Positions 24,460 through 36,182 of a stretch of DNA of 64,000 bases are shown in pieces (position 1 is the first letter of the stretch; every line of letters begins with the position of its first letter). The stretch spans positions 34,994,030 to 35,058,029 of the forward strand of contig NC_051071.1 of NCBI RefSeq assembly GCF_004664715.2, read 5' to 3'. The notes beneath the pieces are model-generated. The model was not told the DNA's origin and ran no database searches. It saw only the letters and a list, made by a program, of their open reading frames with translations. Source of the stretch: Peromyscus leucopus. Taxonomy: Eukaryota; Chordata; Mammalia; Rodentia; Cricetidae. The position numbers and the translations under genes were made by a program.

Positions 24460-25460
24460 GGTAAGTCTATGAGAAGAAAACATTGGGGTGTATTTCATCA
24501 TATTAACTTGGGCAAGCATCTAAGATGGCAAAAGCAAATGTAGACATTTAAATTCCATGACACTACTAAGCTTCTGTACATTAAAGGAAAGGCAATGTAG
24601 GTAGACATTGCATAGAACTAGCAGTGATATCACATATGCTGCAAGCGGTGATTGCAAAATATAAAAGGAATTCAGACAGCTCGTTAGTCATAAAACAGCC
24701 TGACTGAAGAATGTTATAAGTATATGAAGAGATACTTCTCAGAGGGGGACATTCAAACAGATGTGACTTTGCTCAGTATTGCCAATCACTGGGAAATGCA
24801 GTTTAAGACCACAGTGATATATTTTCTCATAGTTAAATTTCTTTCGCCAAAAGAATTAAAGACAATGTTGAGGAGGAGAGAGAGGAAGAAATCTCTGTAC
24901 ACCACTGGAGAATGTGAGTACATAATATAAGGGACAAACTGTTTTTTTTTTAGATTCCTCAAAACACTGAAACTACAACTGCTATATTAATAGCATCTCT
25001 TTGAATATGTTCATAAGAAACAAAACAACTTGCATGTTGGTTGCATCACTATTTACAATAGCCAATATTGTAAGACTCAACCTAAGCAGCTGTCAGTGGA
25101 TGAAAGGATAAAGAAAATGCACTGTGTACAAATGTGTACAACTGAATATTATTTAGCCTTAAAGAAAGAAAGATATTGAGATAGTATGGATGAATCTAGA
25201 GGACATTATGATCAATGTAATGAAAGTCACAGATGTTGCATCATTTCACTTGTATGTGGAATTGAAAACATGCTGATGTCACAGAAGAGAATAGAATGGC
25301 AGTTACCAGAGACTGCGGGTAGTAAAAGCAAAGATCTGAGGAATTACTAATTAAAGAGTACTAAGTTTAGGCAGTAGGAGAAAAAGTTTTGAGGTCTGCT
25401 GCATGGGTAGGTAACTGTAATCAATGATGTATTATCTAATTCAAAATAACAGAGTGAATT
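24460..25460 (+). mobile_element. Old LINE-1 3' portion, part 2
   Basis: Continues from part 1: GGTGTATTTCATCATATTAA, CTTCTGTACATTAAAGGAAA, then ATTTACAATAGCCAATATTG, GAATATTATTTAGCCTTAAA and CATTTCACTTGTATGTGGAA. These are the conserved closing landmarks of ORF2 and the start of the 3' UTR in old mammalian LINE-1s. The open frame at 24724-24930 is a remnant only. Confidence 0.8.
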
Positions 25461-26010
25461 TCAAATGAATCATTAGCCTTTCTTGCTAGGACTGGTGATG
25501 ATTAATTCCTTATACCAATTTCTACCCTCAAACTCCTGATTTTTTTAAAAAAAGAAACAAAACAAAACAAAAAACTACTGATGAGTGGGTATGCATCTTG
25601 AAGATTTAAAGTAGAGATGACTGATTGTTTTTCATGTATAAAAGTTTAGGTTTGTGATCCTTTAAGATTCCTTATAAGATTACCTTTCAAGATAAGTAAT
25701 AAAGTGATTGGTCCTTTTCTTGTAACCACAAAATGCAGCCTGCCAATAAAAGAATGTCGTGCTTGCCTTTACACTGTAAATATATAATAAGCTGCTTGTT
25801 TATGAATGTACACGAGTTCTTGGAATAATTTGTTTTTCACCTATAATACATAAAATACATGTTTAATCATGTAACGAATAAGAAAACATGCTGTTTCTTA
25901 CTTGTATTCATTGAAAAACAAAATGTGATCACATTGTAATTTTTATATTGCCTGAAAGATTTTGCTGAGGTATATAAGCTATAAAGGAAGAATATGGAGA
26001 GAATTAAAAT

Positions 26011-26139
26011 GAGTTAGAAGGAAAAGATCAAGATTGAGAGAGTTAGAAGGAAAAGATCAAGAATAAGAGAGTTAGAAGGAACTAGAAGGAAAACATCAAG
26101 AATAAAGACAGAGTTAGATGGAAAACATCAAGAATAAGA
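26011..26139. repeat. Short tandem array, 29-bp unit
   Basis: Four units of GAGTTAGAAGGAAAAGATCA plus AGAATAAGA start at 26011, 26040, 26069 and 26111. The third carries a 12-bp internal expansion (GAACTAGAAGGA). It is purine-rich and is not part of a repeat I recognise. Confidence 0.85.
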
Positions 26140-26175
26140 GAAGGAAATCACCAGGTAAAAAATAGAGAGAATGCA

Positions 26176-26306
26176 TCTGGGCTGTGGTGGCACACACCTT
26201 TAATCCCAGCACTTGGGAGGCAGAGGCAGGTGGACCTCTGTGAGTTCAAGGCCAGCCTGGTCTACAGAGTGGGTTCCAGGACAGGCTCCAAAGCTACACA
26301 AAGAAA
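26176..26306 (+). mobile_element. B1 SINE, 5' part (split by an LTR)
   Basis: TGTGGTGGCACACACCTTTA, ATCCCAGCACTTGGGAGGCA and GTTCAAGGCCAGCCTGGTCT are intact. The sequence breaks at AAAGAAACCCTGT, where an LTR begins, and resumes at 26862. The outer target duplication AATAGAGAGAATGCA is at 26161-26175 and 26904-26918, confirming that both halves are one B1 insertion. Confidence 0.93.
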
Positions 26307-26312
26307 CCCTGT

Positions 26313-26861
26313 TGCTGTGGGATGATTTGTATGTCCTGTGGGAGCCCTTCTTGGGTTCCTTGTGGCGTTACCCAGCAGGTCCGTATAGAGGATGATTAGG
26401 ACCATGGGCCTGAGTGCAGGTGTTTGAGATGGTCTGCACTTGGCTGTGCTGGGGGATGGTCTGTATGTCAAGTTGTTCTGATTGGTTAATAAATAAAACC
26501 TGATCGGCCGTGGGTAGGCAGGAAAGATAGGCGGGACTAGCAGAGAGGAGAAATAAAAGGACAAAGGCAGAAAGAGACGCTGCTGCAGCCGCCGCAATGA
26601 CCAGAGATGCTGCAGCCGCCGCCATGACCAGCAGCCTGTGAAGACGCCGATAAGCCACCAGCCACATGGCGAGGTATAGATTTGTAGAAATGGATTAATT
26701 TAAGATAAAGGAACAGTTAGCAAGAAGCCTGCCACGGCCATACAGTTTGAAAGCAAAATAAGTCTCTGTGTTTACTTGGTTGGGTCTGAGCGGCTGTGGG
26801 ACTGGCGGGTGGCAAGGATTTGTCCTGAATGTGGGCAAGGCAGAAAAACTCTAAAGCTACA
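26313..26861 (+). mobile_element. Solo LTR, family A, inserted in B1
   Basis: A 549-bp element beginning TGCTGTGGGATGATTTG and ending CTCTAAAGCTACA, with a perfect 6-bp duplication CCCTGT at 26307-26312 and 26862-26867. TG..CA ends and a 6-bp duplication fit a class II ERV solo LTR. An AATAAAACC polyadenylation-like motif follows a TTCTGATTGGTTAAT (CCAAT-box-like) segment near 26,480-26,500. 26,578-26,632 carries two copies of a CTGCAGCCGCCGC unit. Open frames here are LTR-derived. Confidence 0.93.
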
Positions 26862-26903
26862 CCCTGTCTTGAAAAACAAAAACAAAAACAAACAAACTAA
26901 AAG
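26862..26903 (+). mobile_element. B1 SINE, 3' part
   Basis: CCCTGTCTTGAAAAAC and an A-rich tail complete the B1 interrupted by the LTR. Confidence 0.9.
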
Positions 26904-27157
26904 AATAGAGAGAATGCAAAAGACGAATGAAGAAAAGGTCTGAAGGAAACCATCAAAAGAGTGTGTGAGTACCATTTCCCTGATCCCCTCAGATAAAAAA
27001 AGTCATAGTACACTCTGACTCCATGAATTCTCTTTGAGCCCTGTGCTACTGCAGGCTGGTCCCTTAGGCAGCAGTGATAGGTTTCTTGAGTGAATGGCTT
27101 CCTTTTGTATTTTCATGTGGCAGAGAATACATAAATACATGTATTTGGAAATGTTAG

Positions 27158-27315
27158 GGATCCAGGCAGTGGTGGTATACACCTTTAATCTCAGCACTCC
27201 AGAGTCAGAGACAGGAAGACCTCTGTGAGTTCAAGGCCCAGCTTGGTCTATAGAACAAATTCTGATACAGCCAGGGCTACACAAAGAAACTCTGTCTTGG
27301 AAAAACAAACATACA
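27158..27315 (+). mobile_element. B1 SINE, diverged
   Basis: CCAGGCAGTGGTGGTATACA, CCTTTAATCTCAGCACTCC, GTGAGTTCAAGGCCCAGC and AAACTCTGTCTTGGAAAAAC in order, with a short insertion near AAATTCTGATACAGCC. Confidence 0.88.
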
Positions 27316-27364
27316 AGCAACAAAAGAAAGTGTCAGGTAACTCTATCAGAAAACATATACAGAT

Positions 27365-27900
27365 CAAAACCAACACCACACTTCAGTTATAATGGCTAGT
27401 CTATATACTCACACAAACACACACACTTTCTCCCTCCCACACACACTAATGCTACTAAGCACGTGATGTATAGAAAAGGAGACACACACACACTGCTGGT
27501 GGGCATGCAAATTGCTATAGCAACTATGAAGAAACTTATGGAGGTTCTCAGAAAACTAAACTTACAACCAATGTGTGACAGTGTGGTTACCACATAGCCA
27601 GAGGCCGTGAGAAGACCAAAGTGATCAGCCTAGGCATCCATCAAATGAATGAATAGATCAATATTAACATAGACACATATATGTACACATGATAGACTAT
27701 TACATAGTCACAAAGAAAAAATATCATCCTGTCCCTTGTGGTGCAATTGATAGAAGTGTAGAGAATCACATTAAGCAATATAACTTAGATACAGAAATAC
27801 TTATTTCTCATATGTAGAAACAAAAATGAAAAAGAAGTCAACCTGAATGTACAATATTGATTACTATGGGCTTTTTGATAAAAAGTAGAAACATTGTTAA
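27365..27900 (+). mobile_element. Old LINE-1 3' fragment
   Basis: CACACTGCTGGTGGGCATGC, AGGTTCTCAGAAAACTAAAC, CATCAAATGAATGAATAGAT and a TTACATAGTCACAAAGAAAA-like segment match the order of the final ORF2 segment of mammalian LINE-1. Stops are numerous. CA-rich runs at 27,410-27,500 interrupt it. Confidence 0.65.
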
Positions 27901-28084
27901 AAAAAAATAGGATGCCATAATTATTGGCTAGTCAACCTTTTTATGATTAGTTTAGATCAACTTTTAAACAAAGAGTTCATAGTCCAGGCAGAGAAAACCA
28001 GTCCTCAGAGGCAATGAAGCAAGAGATAAACCTAGCGACTCACAAAAATTCAAAATAACTGGATGTGGTTGAAACACAGGGTGA

Positions 28085-29040
28085 TCTTTGCTTTACATCT
28101 AGTACCCACTTATAAGTGAATGATGTAAAGTAACCAGGCTACAAACCACAGCTCCAGAGAAGCTAGCTGAAAGGAGAACCCTAAGAGGGACACAGGGATT
28201 GCGCTGGGAAGGGGAAATAGATGAGATCTCCATGAGTAAACTGGGGATGAAGGGGGGCAGTGGAGGGTTAGGGGTGGGGGATGAGAATATAAGGAGACTC
28301 CATGATTGAGCTGGAACAGGGACAGAGTGGGAGAGCAATGAAAGAGATATCTTAATAAAGGGGGGACATCATTGAGATAGGGAGAAACTGGGTGCTAGTG
28401 AAGTGCCCAGGAATCCACAAGGATGACCCCACCCTAGACTACTAGCAATAGTGGAGAGGGTGCCTCAACTCGCTTACCCCAGTAATCAGATCAGTGAATA
28501 ACCTGTCATCATAGAGCCTTTCTTCAGTAACTGGTAGAATAGAAGCAGAAGCAGAGATCCACAGTCAAGAACCAGGCTGAGCTCCAGGAGTCTAGTCCAA
28601 GAGAGAGAAAAGGGATTCTATGAGCAAGGGGCAACAAGATCATGATGGGAAAACCTACAGAGACAACCAAACCAAGCTAGTGGGAACTCATGAACTTTAG
28701 ATCAACAGCTACGGAGCCTCCATGGAACTGAACTAGGCCCTCTGTATAAGTGAGACAGTTGTGTAGCTTGATCTGTCTGAGGGGCCCCATGACAGTGAGA
28801 TCAGGATCCATCTCTGGTTCATGAGCTGGCTTTTTTGGAGGCCATTACCTATGATGGTACAGCCTTGATGCAGTGAGAGGGTCTTGGACCTGTCTCAACT
28901 GAATGTACCATGCTCTGCTGATTCCCCATGGGAGGGGATGGTGGGGTGGGTTGGGAGGCAGGGCTGGGGGGTGGGAGGAGTGAAGAGAGGGGGATCTGTT
29001 GTTATGTAAAATGAATTAAAAAATTCTTAATTAAAAAAAA
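28085..29040 (+). mobile_element. LINE-1 3' UTR with poly-A end
   Basis: It opens with the LINE-1 tail landmark CTAGTACCCACTTATAAGTG and carries a G-rich 3' UTR (GGGGATGAAGGGGGGCAGTG near 28,243; GGTGGGGTGGGTTGGGAGG near 28,940). It then passes GAGCTGGCTTTTTTGG and ends in an A-rich tract at about 29,033-29,041. This is a rodent LINE-1 3' UTR, shared in part with 32665-33215 (antisense) and 35835-36182. Confidence 0.85.
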
Positions 29041-29041
29041 G

Positions 29042-29539
29042 GAACACAGGGTAAGGCAGGATGTTGATGAGGAGACAGGTAGGAGCTAAATCCTGAAAGC
29101 TGAATGCCCTCCGGTCTGAGGTCATTCTTTCACCTCTGAGCAACAAGGACTGACAAGTGTTGAGTGATTTGATGAAACCTGGGGAGGCAGAATTTACAGG
29201 AATCTGTGCAAATTAGATGGAAGATGAGAAAAAAGTGGGAATTTTTGAGCAGAACATTCATAAAGTCAATCTGTCCAAACAGAGGAAGAAGAGTTGTAAA
29301 GACAGTCAAAGCATAACTCCAGGAAATATAAATATTTTATGTCTGATATGAATGGTTGAGTCAAGAGGGTGGCCTAGAAACAATGTGCAAATAATTCTGA
29401 TGATTAAAATTATAAAGACTAGCTTATACCAACTACATTTTAATTATGTAATAGACACAGTGCCAAGTTATACCTGATTTCATACATGAGGAAAAGGAAG
29501 ACTCAGGGAACATAAATATGTATTCTTTTTTTAATGCTG
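29042..29539. other. Unique intergenic sequence
   Basis: No gene or repeat recognised. Confidence 0.45.
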
Positions 29540-29748
29540 TTTTAATTTTTTAATTATGTACATGCATGTATCTAAGTCTGGGTTTGTGCCCACAAGTGCA
29601 GGTGCCTGCAGAGACCAGAAGAGGTCATGAGTTTCCCAAAACTGTAGCTAAAGGCAGTAGGGACCTGTGTGATGCAGGTTCTGGAAACTCTTGGATCCTC
29701 TGCAAGAGCAGTATGCATGCTTAATAACTCATCCATCTCACCAGCCCT
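29540..29748 (-). mobile_element. B3-type SINE
   Basis: Antisense order: TGCCTGCAGAGACCAGAAGA, GGATCCTCTGCAAGAGCAGT, AACTCATCCATCTCACCAGC then CCT. The tRNA-like head lies at the right end. Confidence 0.85.
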
Positions 29749-30270
29749 AATTACAATCATCTTTGTCTTTTTCCTTTCTCACTTTGTTAACAGATTTCTG
29801 GCCTATAGAATTTGAAAAAATTCTTTCATACCAACAAATGACCTGATTTTTGTGGTAATGGGTCTCTGAGGCATTTGAAATTGACAAATTCACTTATTCA
29901 ATCATTTCTGGAGATCCTATGAGCTCCTCTCCAATCCTGAGAAATCTCGAATTTTCCAAATAAACAGAACAATGTGTCCAATATTGTGGCTAAGCCAGTT
30001 AAGACTTCCTACTACATTTGAGATAATTTTTTATTTTTATATAAATTTTAATTAAATGCTAGTACAATTTGAATTTTCTTCTTTGCAAAATCCCTTGCCT
30101 CTCCACAAGGAGAGAATGAAAACTTCTAATCTGCATTTCAGTGAGTTTCATGCATACTTCCCTAACAGTTCTCAGAATTCAGCCACTTTGAGCCCACAAT
30201 CATAGGCAAGGAAAATACTTTGCCTCATTGTTTTTGATTCTTTTAATGTCTATGTGGCATCTTGAATCAG
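29749..30270. other. Unique intergenic sequence
   Basis: No gene; AT-rich. Confidence 0.45.
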
Positions 30271-31080
30271 CTTTTGGGAAAAGATCTTCACCAACCCCAC
30301 ATCTGACAGAGGATTGATCTCCACAATATATAAAGAACTCAAGAAACTAGACATCAAAGTACTGAACAGTCCAATTAAAAAATGGGCTAAAGAGCTAAAC
30401 AGAGAATTCACAAAACAAGAACTACAAATGGCTGAAAGACATTTAAAGAAATGCTCAACATCCTTAATCATCAGAGAAATGCAAATCAAAACGACTCTGA
30501 GATGCCACCTTACACCTGTTAGAATGGCTACGATCAAAAACACCAATGACAGTCAATGTTGGAGAGGATGTGGAGCAAAGGGAACACTCCTCCACTGTTG
30601 GTGGGAATGTAAATGTACAACCACTGTGGAAATCAGTATGGCGGTTTCTCAGAAAATTAGGAATCGAACTACCTCAAGACCCAGCCATCCCACTCTTGGG
30701 CATATACCCAAGGAATGCTGATTCATACCATAAAGATACATGCTCAGCTATGTTCATAGCAGCACTATTTGTAATAGCCAGAACCTGGAAACAACCTAGA
30801 TGCCCATCAACGGAAGAATGGATGAAAAAAATGTGGTACATATACACAATGGAGTACTACTCAGCAGAGAAAAACAATGAAAGCATGAAATTTGCAGGCA
30901 AATAGCTGGAACTAGAAAATATCATCCTGAGTGAGGTAACCCAAACCCAGAAAGATAGTTATGGTATGTACTCACTCATAGGTGGATTCTAGATATAAAA
31001 TAAAGAACAATCAGACCACAACCCATAGAACCATAGAGGCTATATATATAGCATGGAGGTCCCTAGGACGACTGTGGCTT
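30271..31080 (+). mobile_element. 5'-truncated LINE-1: ORF2 C-terminus (pseudogenised)
   Basis: LINE-1 ORF2 encodes endonuclease and reverse transcriptase; only the C-terminal tail is present. From 30314 the frame reads [20 protein letters not shown] and later [19 protein letters not shown]. Homology then shifts to the frame from 30546 ([20 protein letters not shown], and TWKQPRCPSTEEWMKKMWYI), placing a frameshift near 30,612-30,625. The second frame stops early at 30903-30905 (GCAAATAGC), about 20 codons before the usual end. The tail GTATGTACTCACTCATAGGT follows. It is among the better-preserved LINE-1 copies here but cannot encode a working protein. Confidence 0.9.
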
Positions 31081-32261
31081 TTGTCTGAGCTGACTTTTCA
31101 GGACAGAGAAAGAGATGAGTATACTTGTTTCTTCCGTTTCCAGGACAAAAATAAGTACCTTGAGCTTAAAACCTAGTTTTGATACTAAGGATAGATATAC
31201 ACGTTCATTACTTATTAGGGCTGATGGGACTCCCAGCATTTCAATGGATCTCTCTAAATTCCTCCTAACTTTCAAGTTCCTCAGCATTTTATACTGTGTC
31301 AGAGAAGGGTTAAAATCTTGGGCTTCATTTGGTATAAATTTCTAGGAAATTTTAAACTTCAACTTGGAATTGGGCTGAGGTTTTTAGTCTTTGTCTCCAC
31401 TGATTCCAAAATAATTCATTTAAATATTTTAAACAGAATTTAAAATTTGTTATTTGCAAGAACATTCTGCCACCCCAGCCACAAAAAAAGCCTAAGGAAA
31501 AAAGAGATTAGCGCAATGACCCATGTCTAGAAATGCTGGTGTGTCTCTGAATGAATAAATTCAGCGAGTGAGCATTAATCAAAATATCAACACAATGAAT
31601 TAGCACAACTTCCTTGTGCAACATAATGATCAATAAAAGGGATGGCACAGGTGCCTTAGAGAAAAATGTAATCTAAGTGCAAATCTTTTATTCATAAGTT
31701 TCAAATTAAATCTGCTTGATTTTTGAAAGCTCCATTCAAACATTAATAAATGTTTTTATATCAAAGGGTGAAATGCCTTTTGTAATACTTCTTTTGTAAA
31801 TTAAAACACATGTGATTTTACATGTTCCCAAATGAAAAGCATGAGCCAAACAAAATACATGAAATGCACAAACAATAAGTTGAGTATATTTTAAGCACAA
31901 ATGCTAGAGTAAGTGACACTCTGAGGTATAGTCTACATACTGGAGAAATACTCTCATTATGCCTTCAAAACCCCACAACTCTCAAACATAAAGAATTGTG
32001 TTTACGTCATATTGAGAGGTTCAAATATTTACAATGACTGCTTAAGAAATTTTTGTAAGGGAAATTTAACATGTTACTTCTGTCATATTGACTGGAATTC
32101 ATAGAACTGGTCTGACTTCTTAGGCCCATTTTTTTTTTCTCTAAAACCTAATTTATGATGGACAGCAAAGAGAAGAAAAGTATTCATAGTTTTAAGCTGG
32201 ATAATTTTCAAATTTAACTGTGATAAAAAGTACACGTAATTTAAGACTAACTGTTTTAGCC
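31081..32261. other. Unique intergenic sequence
   Basis: No gene. 31,500-31,800 is AT-rich, non-repetitive and homeodomain-site-like (several TAAT motifs); it might be a conserved non-coding element, but I cannot test this. Confidence 0.4.
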
Positions 32262-32490
32262 TTACAAAATATTTATTTGTATTTTTATCTGTGCATATGT
32301 GCCTGCATGAGCGTCTGCCACACATATGTAGGCACTCATAGGGCTCAAAAGAAGACATCAGATCTCTTGGAATTGGAGTTACAAGTTGCTGTGACCCTGT
32401 GAATCATTCAACATGGAGTCTAGGAAACCAAACATAGGTTGTCTGAAAGAGAAGCAAGCATTCCTAGCCACTGAGAAATCTCTGTAGCCT
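32262..32490 (-). mobile_element. B3-type SINE, degenerate
   Basis: Antisense: AGACATCAGATCTCTTGGAA, TCTAGGAAACCAAACATAGG and the head AGCCACTGAGAAATCTCTGT then AGCC. The copy is more diverged than the one at 29540. Confidence 0.75.
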
Positions 32491-32664
32491 TTAGCAATTT
32501 CTTTGAATGTATCTTTAGGTAGTGTTAAAGGCATTGACATTATCATGCAGCCAAACTACAGATCTCTTTCTATCTGATGCAGTGAACTCAACAGCCATCA
32601 AACAAAAATTCCCCATGTCCCCTTATCATGGCCTTTGGTAACCAACATTATTTTTATTTTTTTT

Positions 32665-33215
32665 TATTTATTTAAATTTTTTTCATTTTACATATCAATC
32701 ACAATTTCTCCTCCTCCCCCTCCTGTCTCTATCTATCCCCTCATCCACTCCTGCAAAAGAGTAAGGCCCCCCATGGGGAGTCAAAAACATCGGGTACATT
32801 AAGTTGAAGCACGATCAAGTCCCTCCTCACTGCATCAAAGCTGAGCAAGGTATCCCACCAAAAGGAACAGACTCAAAAAAGCCAGCTCATATACCAGGGA
32901 AAGATCCTGATCTACTGGGAGAGGCTCCTTAAACAAACCAAGCTACACAACTGTCTCCCACATGCAGAGGCTTAGTTTGGTCCCATGCAGGCTCCCTAGC
33001 TGTTGGTCTAGAGTTCTTGAGTTCCCATGGGCTTGGTTAAGTTGTCTCTGTAGATTTCCCCATCATGATCTTTCTACCCTACCCCCTTGTTCATATAATC
33101 CCTCCTCCCTCTCTTGGACTGAACTGCTGGAGCTCAGCCTGGTGCTTGTCTGTGAATCTCTGCATCTGCTTCCATCAGTTACTGGATGAAGACTCTATGA
33201 TGGTAGTTAGGATAT
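32665..33215 (-). mobile_element. LINE-1 3' UTR fragment
   Basis: Reverse complement of the 3' UTR type seen at 28085: CATATCAATCACAATTTCTC, the C-rich block CTCCTCCCCCTCCTG, AAAAAAGCCAGCTCATATAC and TCCCATGGGCTTGGTTAAG. It ends around 33,215 near CATCAGTTACTGGATGAAGA. No ORF2 coding remains. Confidence 0.85.
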
Positions 33216-33237
33216 TCACCAATCTGTAGTTGGAAGT

Positions 33238-33455
33238 TTTCTCTGGGTCCTTCCAAGCCCCCACAGTGTGTGGCCTACTTATAAAATAATCACTCAGAAG
33301 CTTATATTAATTAAAAGTGCTCAGCCATTGGCTCTGGCCTACCACTCACTAGCTCTTACACTACCATTTCCTTAAATACTAGCCAAATATTCCAAAGAAA
33401 CTGCTGAACATCCTCTGATATTTTAGCTGAACAATAGACAATTGTTCAGTTAATT
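33238..33455 (-). mobile_element. Family A LTR fragment
   Basis: Antisense fragment resembling 42861-43229: AGAAGCTTATATTAATTAAA, CAGCCATTGGCTCTGGCC, then CTCTTACACTACCATTTCC. The outer ends are lost or too diverged to place. Confidence 0.5.
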
Positions 33456-33479
33456 CCTGAATCTAGGAAGTTCTGTATC

Positions 33480-34679
33480 TTGGTAAATAAAAAAATATGA
33501 TGTCAGAGTTTCTTCTCATAAAATTTCCAGTCTCTTTGAGAAGTGTCCTCGTCACCTTCTACACTTGAGTTGTTGGATTAGGAGAACAGAAAATGGTGTT
33601 GGAGACAAAAGGAATAATATGGGACTACCTTCTACTAATTTTCTAAGACTTCCAAGACAGAAAATTACGTGCTCCTTTATTTATAAACTGGAGGTGAAGA
33701 GTGAGATATGAATGAATGTTGCTGTGTAACCATATATTCACCTTTCGTTGTGATGATGGTATGTGTTTATGTTTGTACTGCTACCCACTCTGGCTTGTGA
33801 TTTTCTCTATCTGAGTTTGAAGGGAATTTTTTCCATGATTTTAATTTTGATATTACAAGTCTCCTTTGCCTTTTCTCCCCACAAACTCTCTCATACATCC
33901 CTCCTTTTTCTCTTTCAAAATCATGGCCTTTTTCCTCTGGTAAAAGGCCCTTTTCCTTGTTCTGCATGCATATATGTATTTCTATTTTGCTTGCTAATAC
34001 ATGCAATACTAGAATTTCCTCTTTAATACATGGTTAAAATTTCAAGAATACCAATGATGACATGTCTATTGCTAATTGATATCCACTGATAAAAATAAAG
34101 GCACTGTGATGCCTGCTTTAGAGACAGCTAGCTTCTACTTAACATGATGTAATATCAACCATCTTACTGAAGCTTTACCTGTGTTCTGTGAAGAGCAAAA
34201 CCACCGAGGCTGCAGACAAAGACTCCAAAGCACTGGATAATTTAGGATTATGTGTATATTGAATGTGTGTGGGCTGGAGACAGCAGCTGATCAGACCAAG
34301 CATGGAACAGATTTAAAGTGATCCAATCTGTCTGCTCCTGTGGTTTGTCATTTATTGTCACATATATTTATTTTATTATTCTGCCATGGTTTTCATTTAG
34401 CAATGAAATCTGTTAGAAATAATGAGCATAGAAAAGCAAAGGCCCATGTTTAGTGAGGATTTAAATACTTCATTTTTGTTACTTGAGAAAGGTGTTGAAA
34501 CACTTTAATTTGCATAAAAGTTTCCTTGACATTTACCATTCTTCACACAGTCATAGTGGCAGTATTAGGAACATAAAATAGCCAAAGATACAACAGCATC
34601 AGCAGCCACTTCAAAAGTTACTATTTATTTTAATGAAACATTCCCCAAAGTGACAAATTTGCTACATGTAGGAGGAGTA

Positions 34680-34729
<50 letters not shown>

Positions 34730-35834
34730 CACAGCTATTGATATTTTTACTCCACTTAACAGAAGGACAGTTTAAAACAAATGTCGTCCCCTAGTAGAGA
34801 ATAGGTGCCATTTCATTCTACCAGAAGAAATTCATACAATGGCTTCATATGTTTTAATGGAAATAATAGATTCAAAGTAAATTATTTGATTTGTTCTGTC
34901 AAAATGGCCGAATTTTTTTTGGATAATATTTCAAATGTAGACATTTGATACTGAATAAAATTAGTTTCTTTGTATTGATAATTGAAATATGGCTTTTACA
35001 GGAAACCAAGTTTGTTAAAAACCAAGGCTTTAAGCAATGAGAAAATCTTGGAATAGAAATATACTTTTTTTTCACTATTATACAAACATAAGAAATAATT
35101 ATGAGCAAATAAATTATGGTATACTACCCGTTGTGTCAAAATAGGGTATTCTGTAAGTTGATATGCTTTGAATTGAAAGAGAAAATGTAAGTATCAAAAT
35201 TTACTAGTATAATTTACAGAGAATAAACTATAAAACATTTTATAATTAAGCTCTTGCTTAAAAAATAGAAGGTGATAACAGACAGATCACAGATGAGGCC
35301 ACCTTCCTTCAATTTAATCACAGTGACCCACAGATCAGAGTAACCCTGCTGGAATTCTGGAGAGCACTCAAGGACCAAGCCTACTGAACGCTTAACCAAG
35401 GAAAAGAAAACTTTGAGATTATTGGAAGTTGCATGGCGTTTTCTTGTTTTCATGTATCTCTTGCAGTTTACAGTTTGTTAGAGAATGCCTGGGGGCTTCT
35501 TGTTTCTGAATGTTATTGAGAGCTGCTGTGTCATAGTTTGGATATCAGATTTGAGGCTTCTGAATGTGGTGACAGGCTCTACTATATATAAAAGCAGCAA
35601 AATCTATAGGATAGGGTAATCAAGGGCTTAAAACATGGGTGGGAAAATTCCGCACGGTGGCTGAGGTTCTGAGAAGTAGATGAACAGGACACTTAGGGAA
35701 ACTGTGAATGTCAGGGAGGAGCAGAGAAGTGCTGTGCAAGCCATTGGGAAAGTGTGGATGAAAGGCCTCTGCTCTGGGCTGGTAGAGGAAGCTTTTCCTT
35801 GTACTTGTGTTAGTCTACAAAACTTGAAGAAGAG
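33480..35834. other. Unique intergenic sequence
   Basis: No gene. It contains the (CA)n tract listed next. Short frames at 33,763-34,026, 34,899-35,108 and 35,214-35,453 have no domain signature. Confidence 0.5.
34682..34728. repeat. (CA)n microsatellite
   Basis: About 23 CA units. Confidence 0.97.
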
Positions 35835-36182
35835 GCTTGTTTCAATACGCAGTTGATTAGCTTGAACTGTTTAGGAGACCCCAGACAGTGGGACCAAGAT
35901 CTGTCCTTAGTGCATGAGCCGGCTTTTTGGAACCTAGTGCCTATGCTGAGATACTTTGATCAGCCTTGGTGCAGGGAGGAGGGGATTGGACCTAACCTGC
36001 CTCAACTGAATGTACCAGGCTGGGCTGACTCCCCAAGGGAGACTTTGCCTTGGAAGAAGTGGTAATGGGAGGTGGATTGGGGGGAGAAAGGCTGGGGGGT
36101 GGGAGGAGGGAGGACAGGGAAATCTGTGGCTGATAAGTAAAATGACTAGAAAATCTCTTATATAAAATAATAATAATAAAAA
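35835..36182 (+). mobile_element. LINE-1 3' UTR end, 5'-truncated
   Basis: TTGATTAGCTTGAACTGTTT, TGCATGAGCCGGCTTTTTGG, TGCCTCAACTGAATGTACCA, a G-rich block (GGGGGGTGGGAGGAGGGAGG) and a terminal AATAATAATAAAAAAG tail. It aligns with the last 350 bp of the copy at 28085-29040. Confidence 0.88.

Noticed and set aside
26011..26139. CRISPR-like repeat array
   Set aside because: Units are contiguous with no unique spacers, and the genome is a rodent's.
26560..26660. CpG island or gene promoter
   Set aside because: The GC-rich patch is under 100 bp and lies inside a solo LTR with proven target duplications.
26262..26667. Two overlapping antisense frames of 111 and 99 codons
   Set aside because: They cross the B1/LTR junction; the Ala-rich segment comes from the CTGCAGCCGCCGC unit.
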